This document shows positions 41,846-52,390 of a stretch of DNA of 64,000 nucleotides, in pieces. A program made the position numbers and the translations under genes. The notes under the pieces are model-generated. The model was not told the DNA's origin. It did no database searches and was given only the letters and a program-made list of their open reading frames with translations. This stretch comes from Azolla caroliniana (taxonomy: Eukaryota > Polypodiophyta), in NCBI GenBank assembly GCA_043228905.1, contig JBHGNT010000004.1, positions 12,896,001-12,960,000 on the forward strand, read 5' to 3'. Position 1 is the stretch's first letter. Each line of letters starts with the position of its first letter.

Positions 41846-42800
41846 ATGGACAGAGGAATGGGAAGGTCGCTACCGACCGAGAAGCTCAACAGGAGCAACT
41901 ACGCATCTTGGTCATACAAGATGTACTAGTACCTGCTTGGCCATGGCTATTGGAGTTATGTCGAAGGAGCTAATGATGTTGCACCCGACTCGTCACATAG
42001 AGACTTTCCAGCTTGGGAACAAGTGGCAAGCATAGTTCTCTACTGCTTTGCGTCGTATGTGAGCAACTAGGTATTGAGCCATATTCAGGATGCCAAGACG
42101 GCAAAGGACGTATGGGCGAATCTCAAGAAGATTTTTGCCGCTAGCACCATGGCCAAGAAGCTTCAACTCAGGCTGGAGTTGAGCAATGTTCAACAACGAG
42201 ATATGTCGGTGGTTGATTACACCTCCAAGATCAGAGAAATTTGCGACTCTCTCACCTCCATCAACGTGAACGTCGAGGAAGATGAGATGGTGCAGGTTTG
42301 TCTTGGTGGGTTAGCGTCAAAGTTCGGAGCATTCCGAATGACAGTCTGTATGAGGGAGAATATGCCTACATTCTTCGAGCTTTAGTCAATGTTGCTTGTT
42401 GAGGAAAATCACGCGGGTGTGTCAACAAGTACGCACACTGATGGCAAGATGCTATACACGGAGGAAGATAGGCATTGTGGTCATGGCGAACAAGGCGGAT
42501 CGGCGCGTAATGGAGGCGGCTGAAAAGAGTAGAATGGACAACGTAATCGAAATGTCGGAAGCAATTCTGAACCCTCCGGAAACAGGGGGAGTCATAGCGG
42601 TGTTAGAAGCTGGCAAGATAAGGCCGCAACGGAATGCTAGTACTGTGGAAAGAAAGGCCACAGGGAGAGCGAGTGTTGGAAGAAAGAAACCGATTCGGAC
42701 AAAGCCGGACCGAGCGGGAGAGACGCAAGAAGGCATCAAAAGTCGCATTATGCTGATGGGTCCGAACGAGCCGGAAATGGATCAGGCCCTGCCTTCGTAA
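41846..42800 (+). pseudogene. Copia-7 gag
   Basis: Starts near ATG 41846. Capsid motifs: SLPTEKLNRSNYASW, HIQDAKTAKDVWANLKKIF, LRLELSNVQQRDMSVVDYTSKI, EEDEMVQVCLGGL. A stop at about 42385 (Gln codon as TAG) and frame changes follow; the nucleocapsid part is scrambled (42396-42800). Confidence 0.85.
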
Positions 42801-43099
42801 TGAAGCACAAGGCCAATTTGATGGCTGTGAACACCTCGAAATCGAGCGAGGTGTGGTATGTTGATTCCGGAGCGTCAAATCATATGGCGAGTCACGGGGA
42901 ATGGTTCTCGTACTTGGAGAAGCTGGAAAAGCAAGGAGTGGTCGAAACCAGAGATGACACTCTGCATACCATCGAACATGTCGGTGAAGTTCCCCTCAGC
43001 CACGTCGGACAGAAAGGTAAGCTCATGAACGTGTTGCACATCCCGACAATAACGAAGAACCTGGTGTCGATCGGACAGATCGACAACCAAGGGATTTAG
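42800..43099 (+). pseudogene. Copia-7 protease
   Basis: VWYVDSGASNHMASHGEWF with intact DSG, then HVGEVPLSHVG and LHIPTITKNLVSIGQ. Ends at TAG 43097, where related elements read Gln or Met. Confidence 0.86.
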
Positions 43100-44490
43100 G
43101 TTCGATTCACGCATCTAGGGTGCTTCATAGAAGAGGAGGGCAAAGTAATCGCGCAAGAGCACCGTGAAGGGAGGATTTTTATCCTCGAAACCAACAATGT
43201 GGGCACCGCTATGTTTGCGAAAGGGTAGAAGGTCGAGTCAAACCTCGACCTGTGGTATAAGTGGTTCGGCCATATTAACTCCCGCGGCTTCGTGAAATGC
43301 AGACGAAGAACATTGTGTTTGGCTTGCTGAAATTTCGAGGCCGGAATGGCCAAGTTTGCGAAGCCTGCCAGATGGGAAAACAACATCGACTTCCATTCCC
43401 CAATGAGCGTAATCGTAGTTGAAATCCGCTAGACTTGATCCATTCGGATGTGTGGGGTCCGACACAGAACGTGAGTCTCGGTGGAAGCCGTTACATGACT
43501 TCACTCGGCACATGTGGGTATGCACGATCGCGAAGAAGAGCGAAGTCTTCACATGTTTCCTGAAGGTGAAGAGCCTTGCGGAAAGGGAAACAGGGCGTAA
43601 GATCAAATGCCTACGGTCCGATGGCGGGAAGGAGTACTTCTCCGACTAGTTCACAAGTTATCTACAGAAGGAGGGAATTCGACGCGTAGTAGAACGGTGT
43701 GGCCGAGTGGAAGAATAGGACAATCAAAGAAGCGGCCAGGGCAATGCTTGATGAGAAGCATATGCCGAAATTCTATTGGGCTGAAGCCGTGAAAATGGTT
43801 GTCTACTTGCAGAATCGGACTTTTGCTAATGGAGGAGTGACGCGAGTGTCGCCACATGAATTGTATTTCGGGAAGAAGCCAAACTTGGCACACTTGAGGA
43901 TTTTCGGTAGCATTGCATATGTACACGTACCGAAGGAAAAGAGGAGGAAGCTTGACGCCAAAGCCAGAAAGTGCATCTTAGTCGGCTATCAAGACGAACA
44001 GAAGGGGTATAAGTGTTATCACCCCCGAACAAAGCAAGTGCGCGTAAGTCGAGATGTCATGTTCGACGAGTCCGCTTCGTGGTACTTGGCTTCCACTCTA
44101 GTACCTCATGACTCCATTCCGAATTCTGAAGAAGAAGTCAGCCAGGTTGAGATGCCTCCACATGATGAGGACATCGGAGCTCTGAGAGAGAGTCTAATCT
44201 CATTTCGGGTGAGTGGGCCGAATGAGGGGTTGGACCGAAATGGCCAACCAAATGAAGAGATGGGGAGTAGTGAAAACTCAACTGTGATGTTCCTGCGTAA
44301 AGAACCGAGGAGACGGTTCAAGGAGAAAGGGAAGAAAAAGATGTCAGAGTACGATTTAGACAATGCCGAGTCAGATCGAAGCGAGTCTCACTACAAGAAA
44401 ACTGGAAAGGAACCTCTACGGAAGAGGTCGAAATCGGCCGAAAAAGCCGTAAAATCGGGTAATCACGAATTACGCCGATCTACCCACTAG
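43100..44490 (+). pseudogene. Copia-7 integrase and linker
   Basis: Zinc finger remnants (about 43250-43400), HSDVWGP (first Asp), RSDGGKEYFSD (second Asp, about 43617), Glu region near 43700 (VAEWKNR), then PKFYWAEAV, HELYFGKKP, FGSIAYVHVPK and the Lys/Glu/Ser-rich linker to 44490. Frameshifts lie near 43240-43500 and a stop at about 43647. Confidence 0.85.
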
Positions 44491-44499
44491 AAGAACCCT

Positions 44500-45465
44500 G
44501 TCAAAAGATACGGGTACAATGAATACATGGCACACCATTACGCGTACATGACGCGAGTGGCAGAAGTGCGTGAACTAGAGAGCTACACAGAAGTGGCGAA
44601 AGACGCAAACTGGCGTGCCGCGATGGAGGAAGAGATGCGCGCTTTGACTGATAATGAGACTTGGGACTTGGTTGACGCACCGAAGGGTGTAAAAACGATC
44701 GGATGTAGGTGGGTGTATAAAGTGAAATACAATACCGACGGCTCAGTCAATCGATACAAGGCCCGTTTAGTTGCGAAAGGCTACGTGCAGAAGCACGGTG
44801 TGGACTACGACAAATTTTCGAAAGCCTTATCTATTTGATGATTACTCGGCCGGATCTCAGTTATCCAGTCGGCCTGATTAGTCAATTCATGTCGCAGCCT
44901 ACGGTCGAACACTTTTAGTGTGCGCAAAGGATATTGCGATATGTTAGTGGCATTGTTGTAACGGGCAAGTGTAGCTGAACAAATGGTTAGCTACACGGAT
45001 GTCGATTGGGCCGGAAACGCCAGTGATCGTAGATCCACATCCGGATACGCCTTCTTATTAGGAAGTGCAGCGATCGCATGGAGCAGTAAGAAACAACCGA
45101 TAGTAGCACTGTCGAGCACGGAGGCCGAGTATCGAGGGGCAACTGTCACTACGTGCGAAGTCATTTGGCTGAAACGACTGTTACGTGATCTGCATGTAGA
45201 GGTGTCTGATCCATCGACGATCTATTCTGACAACCTCAGCAGTATCCACCTTGCGAAAAACCCCGTGGTCCATTTCCGAACCAAGCACATTGAGGTGCAT
45301 TACCATTTTGTCCGCGGGGTCCTTTCAGGTGAAGTTGAATTGGTGCATGTTTCGACTGATCGGCAAGTTGCCAACATCTTCACCAAGCCTCTTGGTCTTG
45401 ACAAGTTGCGGCATTTCTTGGGTGAGCTAGGTTTGCGTCACCTCAACACGCCAAACTTGAGGGGG
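44500..45465 (+). pseudogene. Copia-7 truncated RT plus RNase H
   Basis: The RT N-terminus ([40 protein letters not shown]) jumps at about 44817 to the thumb end (ITRPDLSYPVGLISQF). Motif A, the YVDD box and most of palm and thumb are gone. RNase H is nearly whole: SYTDVDWAGNASDRRS, LSSTEAEYRGA, IYSDNLSSIHLAKNP, HFRTKHIEVHYHFV. The element cannot reverse-transcribe itself. Confidence 0.88.
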
Positions 45466-45977
45466 AGACTGGAACAAGAGTTTGAACATGAACAAGAGTG
45501 CAATCACGACGTGATTTGGATGAAGAGTTCGATTTCGGGCCGGCTGAAGAAGCCGAAGAAGGAAGCAAGGGCCGTAATCTTAGGGAAGAGCCCATGACAG
45601 CCGAATCAGGGGGACATAAGGCCAAGGCCAATACGTGCTTTGATGTAGTCAAAGGCCTAAAGACAGAAGATGAATTGGAGACAACAAATTCGGATGAGAG
45701 CGGAATTGAATCAGAAGAGACCGATTCAATCAAAATGTTCGATTAAGATATTATGAATTGATTGAGGGCCAAGCGGAGGAAAGGGCAGCGGAAGAGGTGC
45801 CAACACCCTGACAACAAGGGAGCTGAGAAGGGCCACATGAGCAGACAAGCCGACCGAAAGGGTCGAAGCGTGCAGAATCAAACGGGTAGAGGAGCGCGAG
45901 CAAGGCATGAAGCCAAGAGAAGCCGGAGTGAAGATCCGAAGGAGCATGTGGAAGTTCAAGTTGAGCTTGAGGGGGAG
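45466..45977 (+). other. Extra region between copia-7 RNase H and 3' LTR
   Basis: Two short open frames follow pol: 45498-45746 (acidic, rich in E, D and S) and 45762-45983 (basic, rich in R, K and Q, ending at the LTR). Typical copia elements have little here. There is no signal peptide or membrane span, so no evidence for an envelope-like gene. Unrecognised. Confidence 0.45.
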
Positions 45978-46274
45978 TGTTGAGTGACAAGCTGAACATT
46001 GGGTGCGTAACACAGTGCGTAACCCAATGCGTAGACTGGGTGCGTAAAACAATATGCATAATGTGGCCGTATCGGTGCGTAAACCCAAAGGCCGGTAGTA
46101 TGGTATTCCTCGTAAGGAATAATTTTGGGAGTTAGTGTAGTAGGCTCATTTATGAGCAGTCAAGTACTGTCAGTACTTGTGTCAGCCTGATAGTCAGGGC
46201 ATATATAAAAGGTGCTCACTGAGCACGAAATATGTACAGAGGGTCATTATTTTGAAATAGAACCGAGTTGTCTG

Positions 46275-46311
<37 letters not shown>

Positions 46312-46431
46312 CCTCTCCCTCTCCCTCTCCATCTCCATCTCTGTATTTTCTGTGTTTTTTACCAAACTGTCATTCTCCGAACTGTGTACTCTGTGTTTCT
46401 CATACGCTTCCGCACACGCTATTCTTTTACA
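45978..46431 (+). repeat. Copia-7 3' LTR
   Basis: 454 bp copy of the 5' LTR; the difference is mostly a longer CT run (about 46276-46301) and extra ATCTCC. Confidence 0.95.
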
Positions 46432-46701
46432 AATATCTCTTCTTGTCCGAATGCCGATTTCTCTCCGGAGAGTGTTAAGTGCACATCTTCTAACTTCTGT
46501 AGCACTTTCTCACAATCGTGAATATGGTTGACTACGAACTTACGACATCCCCGATCATCCATATTCTCATCATTTTCTTCCACCGCACATCCTTTCATCG
46601 GGATGTCATCTAGGAACGACATTGTTATCTCCGGGATGCAATGTCGAAGCACCTTATTTATCGCATTCATCATATGTGCGACCGAGTTCATTGCTCCTTG
46701 T
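46432..46701 (-). pseudogene. Gypsy-3 RT core
   Basis: Minus-strand NSVAHMMNAINKVLRHC, MSFLDDIPMKG (catalytic FLDD) and SAFGQEEI. The N-terminal partner is at 52408 onward, across gypsy-4; a small frameshift lies next to the join. Confidence 0.85.
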
Positions 46702-47142
46702 TGTCAAGAATAGTACTAAGACACAGAAGGAATTAGTACTAAAAGAAGTATTAGTACTAAGAGAGGTGAAGGACTCTCGAGAGAAGGAATGAGTGAGTGA
46801 GAGGGAGGGAGAGAGAGATCGAGAGAGAGAGAGAGAGAGAGAGAGAGTGATGATAAGAAAAGATATATATTATGTGAGGAAAATGTACAGTAGCTAGGAG
46901 GCTTAAGACTGGCGTTGAACCGATTTGGTTCGAAATAATGCCTTGTGCCTCCTTTTATAGTGTTCTAAGGAATACTCCTGAAGTTTCTAGAATGTTCCAG
47001 AGAAATCTGGAATACACATCAATTTCTATAATAAAACATAAATGAAAATAATATTCTACGTATTACAATGTATAGTTTAATGGTCAAGAGCCTGACCCAT
47101 GTAGTATAAGGTCATGGGTTCGAGTCTTGCCATATCATGACA
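46702..47142 (-). repeat. Gypsy-4 3' LTR
   Basis: 441 bp, TGTCAAGAATAG...CATATCATGACA. Holds three TAGTACTA palindromes (46711, 46734, 46752), a GA tract, the minus-strand TATA box (46951-46959) and a tRNA-like stretch (47071-47130). Confidence 0.94.
47071..47130 (+). other. tRNA-like sequence (A-box/B-box) in gypsy-4 3' LTR
   Basis: TATAGTTTAATGGTCAAGAG (47071-47090) resembles a tRNA D-arm/A-box, and GGGTTCGAGTC (47116-47126) a T-arm/B-box, spaced about 45 bp as in tRNA genes. It lies antisense to the element. Acceptor pairing is poor, so it is not a functional tRNA gene. Confidence 0.55.
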
Positions 47143-47989
47143 CTATCCCCCCTTTAAAACTACGAGTGTAACGAGTCGTTTTGGATTGAGGACCCGGTTT
47201 GTCTGGATATTGACGATGGAAGTCTTCAAGAAGAGCACGAGCATTGGTGACATTCTCTATCGGTTCCCAAGTACACTCACTAGGACTATATCCTAGCCAA
47301 TCGACTAGATAGTAGAGCTTGTTGCGAACAAGCTTGGAATCAAGGATGGCGGCAACCTCGTACTCAGGTCCATCTTCAAGCTCGATCGGGGGTGGAGGCT
47401 TCGTAATACGTCCTGGGATGGTGCTCTCTTGATAGGGTTCGAGGAGAGAACTATGAAACACCGGATGTATCCGAAGTTGTGGAGGTAGATCAAGACGAAA
47501 AGCGACATCATTAATCTTTCCTATAATACGGAAAGGACCTAATCGTCGATAATCCAACTTCTCGCATGGGTGAGTGGTCTTGATGTGTCGTTGGAGTAGC
47601 CATACCCGATCTCCAATGTTAAAACTAGATGGGAGTCGATGACGATCCGCATAAACCTTGTGTGTTTGTTGAGCTTGTTGGAGGTGAGTAGATACATCCG
47701 CCTGTATCTTGCGTAACTTCTCCAAACGATCTTCTGCGCAAGGATTTGTGGACACCTCTGGGGTTTCAAGTACACACCACCGGGGGTGACATCCCGTATA
47801 AGCATAAAATGGCGTAACTTTAGTGGATGCGTGGATAGAGTTGTTATAGGCAAATTCGGCGAAGTGGAGAATATCTGCCCAGCATCCTGATGATAGCTGA
47901 GAAAGCACCGCAGATACTGCTCCCGCGTTTGATTGGTTCGTTCGGCTTGGCCATCGGTTTGGGGGTGGTAGCCGGAGGAGAGGTTCCAA
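47135..47989 (-). pseudogene. Gypsy-4 integrase C-terminus with chromodomain
   Basis: Continues integrase after a frameshift near 47920-47990. NNSIHASTKVTPFYAYTG and FNIGDRVWLLQRHIKT are standard integrase C-terminal motifs. The last third is a chromodomain (about 47195-47375): YEVAAILDS, YYLVDWLGYSP, CTWEPIENV. The three aromatic-cage positions (Tyr, Trp, Tyr) are present, so binding to methylated histone H3 is plausible and would target insertion. Confidence 0.87.
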
Positions 47990-48489
47990 GTGACCTTGAG
48001 CATGTTAAAAAGGTGCTTCCAGAATTTTGACACGAACTGGGGTCCACGGTCGCTGATGATACTATCGGGAAGTCCATGATGCCGACATACTTCACGCATG
48101 ACAATTTCGGCAGTGTCTTCACTGGAGATCTCCTTCGTACATGGCAAGAAATGAGCCATCTTCGTATATCGATCGACCACCGTTAGAATCGCATTGAACC
48201 CCTTAGAGACTGGAAGATCTATGATGAAGTCTAGAGCAATGGATTGCCACGGCTTGCTTGGAATTGGTAATGGTTCTAATAAACCATATGGATGATGCCT
48301 TGGCATTTTCACTCTGCAGCATGTATCACAAGTCCGAACAAAATCCTCGACAAATTGTCGCATACAGGGCCACCAGAATGATCGTTGTACTAAATGTAAT
48401 GTTTTAGTACTACCAAAATGCCCAGCTGTATATGTGTCATGACAGTTTTGTACTACTTGAAGACGGCAAGAACCATTAGGAACATACAA
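47990..48489 (-). pseudogene. Gypsy-4 integrase core
   Basis: HHCC finger (CHDTYTAGHFGSTKT, CDTCCRVK), ALDFIIDLP (Asp), SDRGPQFVSKFW (Asp) and SSGYHPQTDGQAERTNQ (Glu). All D,D,E residues are present. One frameshift separates the core from the chromodomain part. Confidence 0.88.
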
Positions 48490-48558
48490 AAGTTCTTTAA
48501 AGAATAGTAATCCATCATGGTATTTGAATTGCCGATAGTCCGTACCTGGTGGTTGCGA

Positions 48559-50103
48559 CTATGAACACGACGCGCGAGAGGGATCAATTTGTGCTAGTAT
48601 AGCTTGGGCAAACACATCTGTCTTCAAGTCTTCGCGTATGGTATCGATAACGCGGGAATCCATGGGCATGTCAAAGATCTGTGTTGCTTGTAGTCGTGCC
48701 GGTCCCAAGATGACTTGTTTTTGGTTATCGAAAGTTGGCTCGCCAGGACGGGGTGCTAGATACGAACGTCGTGATAATGCATCTGCCTTCCCTTGGTGCT
48801 TCCCCGGACGATATGTAATTTTGAAGTCAAAACGCGTGAGGAAGTGGGCCCACCGAGCTTGACGTCGATTCAACACACGAGCATCCTGAAAGTAGGCAAG
48901 GTTCTTGTGGTCACTAAATACAGTGACCGGATGAGAGGATCCCTCCAAAAAATGCCTCCATTGCATAAAAGAATCCACTATTGCCAATAGCTCCTTATCA
49001 TGAATTTCATAGTTGATTTCGGCGGCGTCAAACTTGCGTGAGTGAAAAGCCACAGGATGTAGCTTCTCATCATTCCCCTGTTGTGACAGAATGCTCCCCA
49101 ATGCAAAATCTGATGCGTCAGCTTCGATAATGAATGGTTTTTCCGGATCAACATGAGCTAGAATTGGAGCCGATGTAAATGCCTTTTTAAGACTCTCGAA
49201 AGACATGTCCGTTTCTTCAGACCAGAGGAACGGTTGTCCCTTCCTGGTAAGTTGTGTGAGAGGTAGAACGATCTTTGAGTAATCTTGTATGAACTTCCGG
49301 TAAAAATTGGCAAAGCCTAGGAAGCATTGCACATCCCGCACCGAACGCGGAGTCTGCCATTCTACCACCGTTTTGACCTTAGTTGGGTCCATGGAGATGC
49401 CTTCTGACGAAATGATGTACCCGAGAAATTCCACTTGGTTGCACTTGAAACTACATTTTTCCAGCTTTGCATACAGACCATGTTCTCGAAGTCGTTTTAG
49501 TACTAATAGTACATGAGAATCATGTTCTTCTTGGGTCTTTGAATAAACCAGTAGATCATCCAAATAGATGATCAAACAATCATCCAATAGATATCGGAAT
49601 ATATCATTAGCCATGTGTTGGAAGACTGTCGGTGCATTAGTGAGGCAGAACGGCATGACCGTATACTCGAAGTGCCCATATCTGGTGCGAAATGCGGTCT
49701 TCCATTCGTTTCTTGGTCGGATCCGTACGAGGTTATATGCTCCCCGTAAGTCGATCTTCGTGAAGAACCTAGCACCATTGATCCGTTCTAAAAGACTTGA
49801 GATAAGAGGAAGAGCATACCTATTCCTGATTGTAACCTTATTCAAGCCACGGTAATCTACAACGAGACGAAGCGATCCATCCTTTTTCTTGACGAAGAAA
49901 ATGGGCGCGCCAGCTGGAGATTTCGAATGCCGAATGAAACCATTTTCCAAATTCTCCTCTATATAGGCCCGAAGGACTTCCAGCTCGGTTGGTGACAAAT
50001 TGTAGATCGGTCCCCGTGGCGGCTCTTTTCCCGGTTGTAAATCGATGGGGCAATCGTACGGCCGATGATGAGGAAGTGTGTTGGCTTGTACTTTATCGAA
50101 CAC
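48559..50103 (-). CDS. Gypsy-4 reverse transcriptase-RNase H (514 aa, open)
   Basis: Opens with LPHHRPYDCPIDLQPG and PRGPIYNLSPTE. RT motifs: FVKKKDGSLRLVVDYRGLN, FTKIDLRGAYNLVRI (motif A Asp), MPFCLTNAPTVFQ (motif B, with Cys at the usual Gly), IIYLDDLLVYS (catalytic YLDD, about 49540-49570), FLGYIIS. RNase H: IEADASDFALGSIL, EINYEIHDKELLAI, VFSDHKNLAYF, GKADALSRR. The frame has no internal stop and is of normal length, the best-preserved pol in a gypsy element here. Confidence 0.92.
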   Translation of the reverse strand: MFDKVQANTLPHHRPYDCPIDLQPGKEPPRGPIYNLSPTELEVLRAYIEENLENGFIRHSKSPAGAPIFFVKKKDGSLRLVVDYRGLNKVTIRNRYALPLISSLLERINGARFFTKIDLRGAYNLVRIRPRNEWKTAFRTRYGHFEYTVMPFCLTNAPTVFQHMANDIFRYLLDDCLIIYLDDLLVYSKTQEEHDSHVLLVLKRLREHGLYAKLEKCSFKCNQVEFLGYIISSEGISMDPTKVKTVVEWQTPRSVRDVQCFLGFANFYRKFIQDYSKIVLPLTQLTRKGQPFLWSEETDMSFESLKKAFTSAPILAHVDPEKPFIIEADASDFALGSILSQQGNDEKLHPVAFHSRKFDAAEINYEIHDKELLAIVDSFMQWRHFLEGSSHPVTVFSDHKNLAYFQDARVLNRRQARWAHFLTRFDFKITYRPGKHQGKADALSRRSYLAPRPGEPTFDNQKQVILGPARLQATQIFDMPMDSRVIDTIREDLKTDVFAQAILAQIDPSRASCS

Positions 50104-50145
50104 ATCGACGTAATGACGATACTTCTCAGGAAGTTGAACGGTGGA

Positions 50146-50691
50146 TTATTCTTTAGTGGTGCTGGAGGGGTTTACTGATATCGCAAACAGGAACATTTCT
50201 TCCTTGCGCCCTTCTTTACGCAATTGACATAGCGAAATGGTTGCCATCTTCTGAGTTGACCCTTGGGTTTGTCGACACTGGATTTCTCTTGTTCTCCAAT
50301 CTATGTCTGGGTTATGGAACTCGAACCTCGGTAATCCTAAAACTATGGGATGTTCTGGGATACTAATAATATTAAATGATACTACACATGCTAAGTTATC
50401 TAGGAAAATATTAATGGGCTCTGACTCTTCTATGATATTTCCGGAAGTAATGGGACGTCCATCAATGACTACTACAGAGGCTGGACACTGGAGTTTTCTT
50501 AGGGATATCTTATGAGCTTGAGCAAATTTCCTATCCATAAAGCAAGAGTTAGCTCCGGAATCTAGGAGTGCTAGGACATGTACTGGAGGGGTACTTTTAG
50601 TACTAACTATTACTTGGGCTACGAACACATCACTAACTTGCTTAGAGGGAATGGAACCACTAATGGGCTGCATAGATCTAGGGCTGTCCAA
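50146..50691 (-). pseudogene. Gypsy-4 protease
   Basis: Retropepsin-type: VLALLDSGANSCFMDR (active-site DSG), PIVLGLPRFEFHNPDIDW. It lies between the zinc knuckle and RT, out of phase with both, so frameshifts (natural or decay) are needed to join them. Confidence 0.82.
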
Positions 50692-50717
50692 CCAAACGGC
50701 TCCTATTTTGGCTGGAC

Positions 50718-51818
50718 TTAGTCGTTTAACTCTTCTTCTAACTGACTAAGGACATCAAATCTGTTCGCTAGATCTGGGCTATTAGTACTATTAGGATTAT
50801 CAGATATCCCTACTGAAATAGGCTCGGGTTTAGTACAATTAGAACTAGCGACTATTTGGTTTACCTGTCTTCTTGGCCTATGGGGGCAATTTATTGCAAT
50901 ATGTCCTGGTCCACCGCAGTAAAGACATAGTCGATTTGTACGGCGTCGCTGCTTTTCTTCTTCGGATAATGGCCCTCGACGACGTGTAGTGTCAATCTCC
51001 ATTGGAGTCGGAGTATTCGCTGGAGGCGCATTATATGACTCCCTCGGAAAAGGTCTTGATACCACTGAGGCGTAGGTGGGCTCTGATCTTGCCCTCGGCA
51101 TTTGTAGTTATCGTTCCGAACGTCGCTCAAAGAGGCGGTTGTCACATCTCACCGCGTGACTGATTGCTTCTGTTAAGGACTTTGGCTCTTCGGGGAAGGT
51201 CAAGAGTAAATCCTTGACGTTGTTGCGTAAACCATAACGGAATTGCTCCATCAACGCTTGATCATCCCAAGGGATATCGGCGGCGAGTAGGCGAAAATCT
51301 GCAGCGTATGTAGAGGCTGGACGGTCACCTTGGCGTAATCGCCGAATTTTGTTGGTTGCGGTCCTGATGCTGTCAGTATCTCCGAAACATGCTTTAAACT
51401 CACCTAGAAACTCTTCAAAATTGTTGAGTAACGGAGATTCCTTTTCTAATAGTGGAGCGAACCATGCCAACACTGAGCCACTTAACAAAGTGCCTACTAA
51501 ACCCACTCGTGATGCATCGGTGGGATATCGGGAAGGATGCATTTGAATAACTAATCGTACCTGGTTAAGGAACCCTCTAAATTGCGATCGCGTTCCATCG
51601 AACTTTGTGGGAAGGCCAATCTTGGGTTCTTTATGAATACCTTGTGTTCCGAGCCCTTGTTGTTGCATCGCTACGATGGTGGCTTCGAGTTGTTGCACGC
51701 GTAATGCAAATTCCCCATGTTGTTGTTGTGTTTGCTGCTTTTCTAAGGAGATTTGTTGAAGATCCCCCAGCAACCGTTGGTTTCTTGTTCCAAAGCATGG
51801 AACTTCTCTTTCAAGCAT
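50718..51818 (-). pseudogene. Gypsy-4 gag with CCHC zinc knuckle
   Basis: The frame 51818-51108 has a coiled-coil-like Gln-rich start, then the gag core (PTKFDGTRSQFRGFLNQVRLVI, ACFGDTDSIRTATNKIRRLRQGDRPASTYAADF, LLLTFPEEPKSLTEAISHAV). A frameshift at about 51105 leads to 51101-50718 with [14 protein letters not shown]. The gag style is that of Tf1/sushi-like elements. Confidence 0.86.
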
Positions 51819-51927
51819 TGAAATTCCGAAAAAACAGATTGATATTCTTCGGCGCTAATAGTGGCCATGGGATGAAAGAAAAGAGGAATAAGAGATTAGT
51901 AGGAAATGAGAGAGACAGAAGGTAGGA

Positions 51928-51939
51928 AAATCGGTTCAA
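51928..51939 (-). other. Gypsy-4 putative self-primer-binding site
   Basis: In element sense the 12-mer TTGAACCGATTT lies two bases inside the 5' LTR, where a primer site belongs. It is the exact reverse complement of AAATCGGTTCAA in the LTR (52175-52186), placed at the predicted RNA 5' end. No TGG-starting tRNA site is seen. Confidence 0.65.
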
Positions 51940-52044
51940 ACTGTCAGGAATAGTACTAAGACAGAGAAGGAATTAGTACTAAAAGAAGTATTAGTACTAA
52001 GAGAGGTGAAGGACTCTCGAGAGAAGGAACGAGTGAGTGAGAGG

Positions 52045-52115
<71 letters not shown>

Positions 52116-52210
52116 AGAAAAGATATATATTATGTGAGGAAAATGTATAGTAGCTAGGAGGCTTAAGACTGGCGTTGAACCGATTTGGTTCGAAATAATG
52201 CCTTGTGCCT

Positions 52211-52219
52211 CCTTTTATA
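52211..52219 (-). promoter_or_regulatory. Gypsy-4 LTR TATA box
   Basis: TATAAAAGG on the minus strand. Its first T (52219) is 33 bases from 52186, the first base of AAATCGGTTCAA, a distance that fits a plant transcription start. Confidence 0.7.
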
Positions 52220-52330
52220 GTGTTCTAAGGAATACTCCTGAAGTTTCTAGAATGTTCCAGAGAAATCTGGAATATACATCAATTTCTATAATAAAACATA
52301 AATGAAAATAATATTCTACGTATTACAATG

Positions 52331-52390
52331 TATAGTCTAATGGTCAAGAGCTCGACCCATGTAGTATAAGGTCATGGGTTCGGGTCTTGC
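52331..52390 (+). other. tRNA-like sequence in gypsy-4 5' LTR
   Basis: TATAGTCTAATGGTCAAGAG (52331-52350) and GGGTTCGGGTC (52376-52386): the partner of the tRNA-like stretch in the other LTR, with three substitutions. Confidence 0.55.

Larger units (their letters stand above)
41308..46431 (+). mobile_element. Copia-7: Ty1/copia element with RT core deletion, inserted in gypsy-3
   Basis: LTRs 41308-41739 and 45978-46431, perfect target duplication AATAT (41303-41307, 46432-46436), primer site 41740-41751, purine tract CTTGAGGGGGAG at about 45967-45977. Order gag, protease, integrase, RT, RNase H. The RT is missing its catalytic centre. About 500 bp of extra sequence lie between RNase H and the 3' LTR. 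Multiple stops, many explained by C-to-T. Confidence 0.95.

Noticed and set aside
45498-45983. Envelope-like gene of copia-7
   Set aside because: No signal peptide, no hydrophobic membrane span, no Cys or glycosylation pattern; composition is simply acidic then basic.
47071-47130. Functional tRNA gene
   Set aside because: A-box and B-box look right, but acceptor and anticodon stems do not pair convincingly; kept only as tRNA-like.
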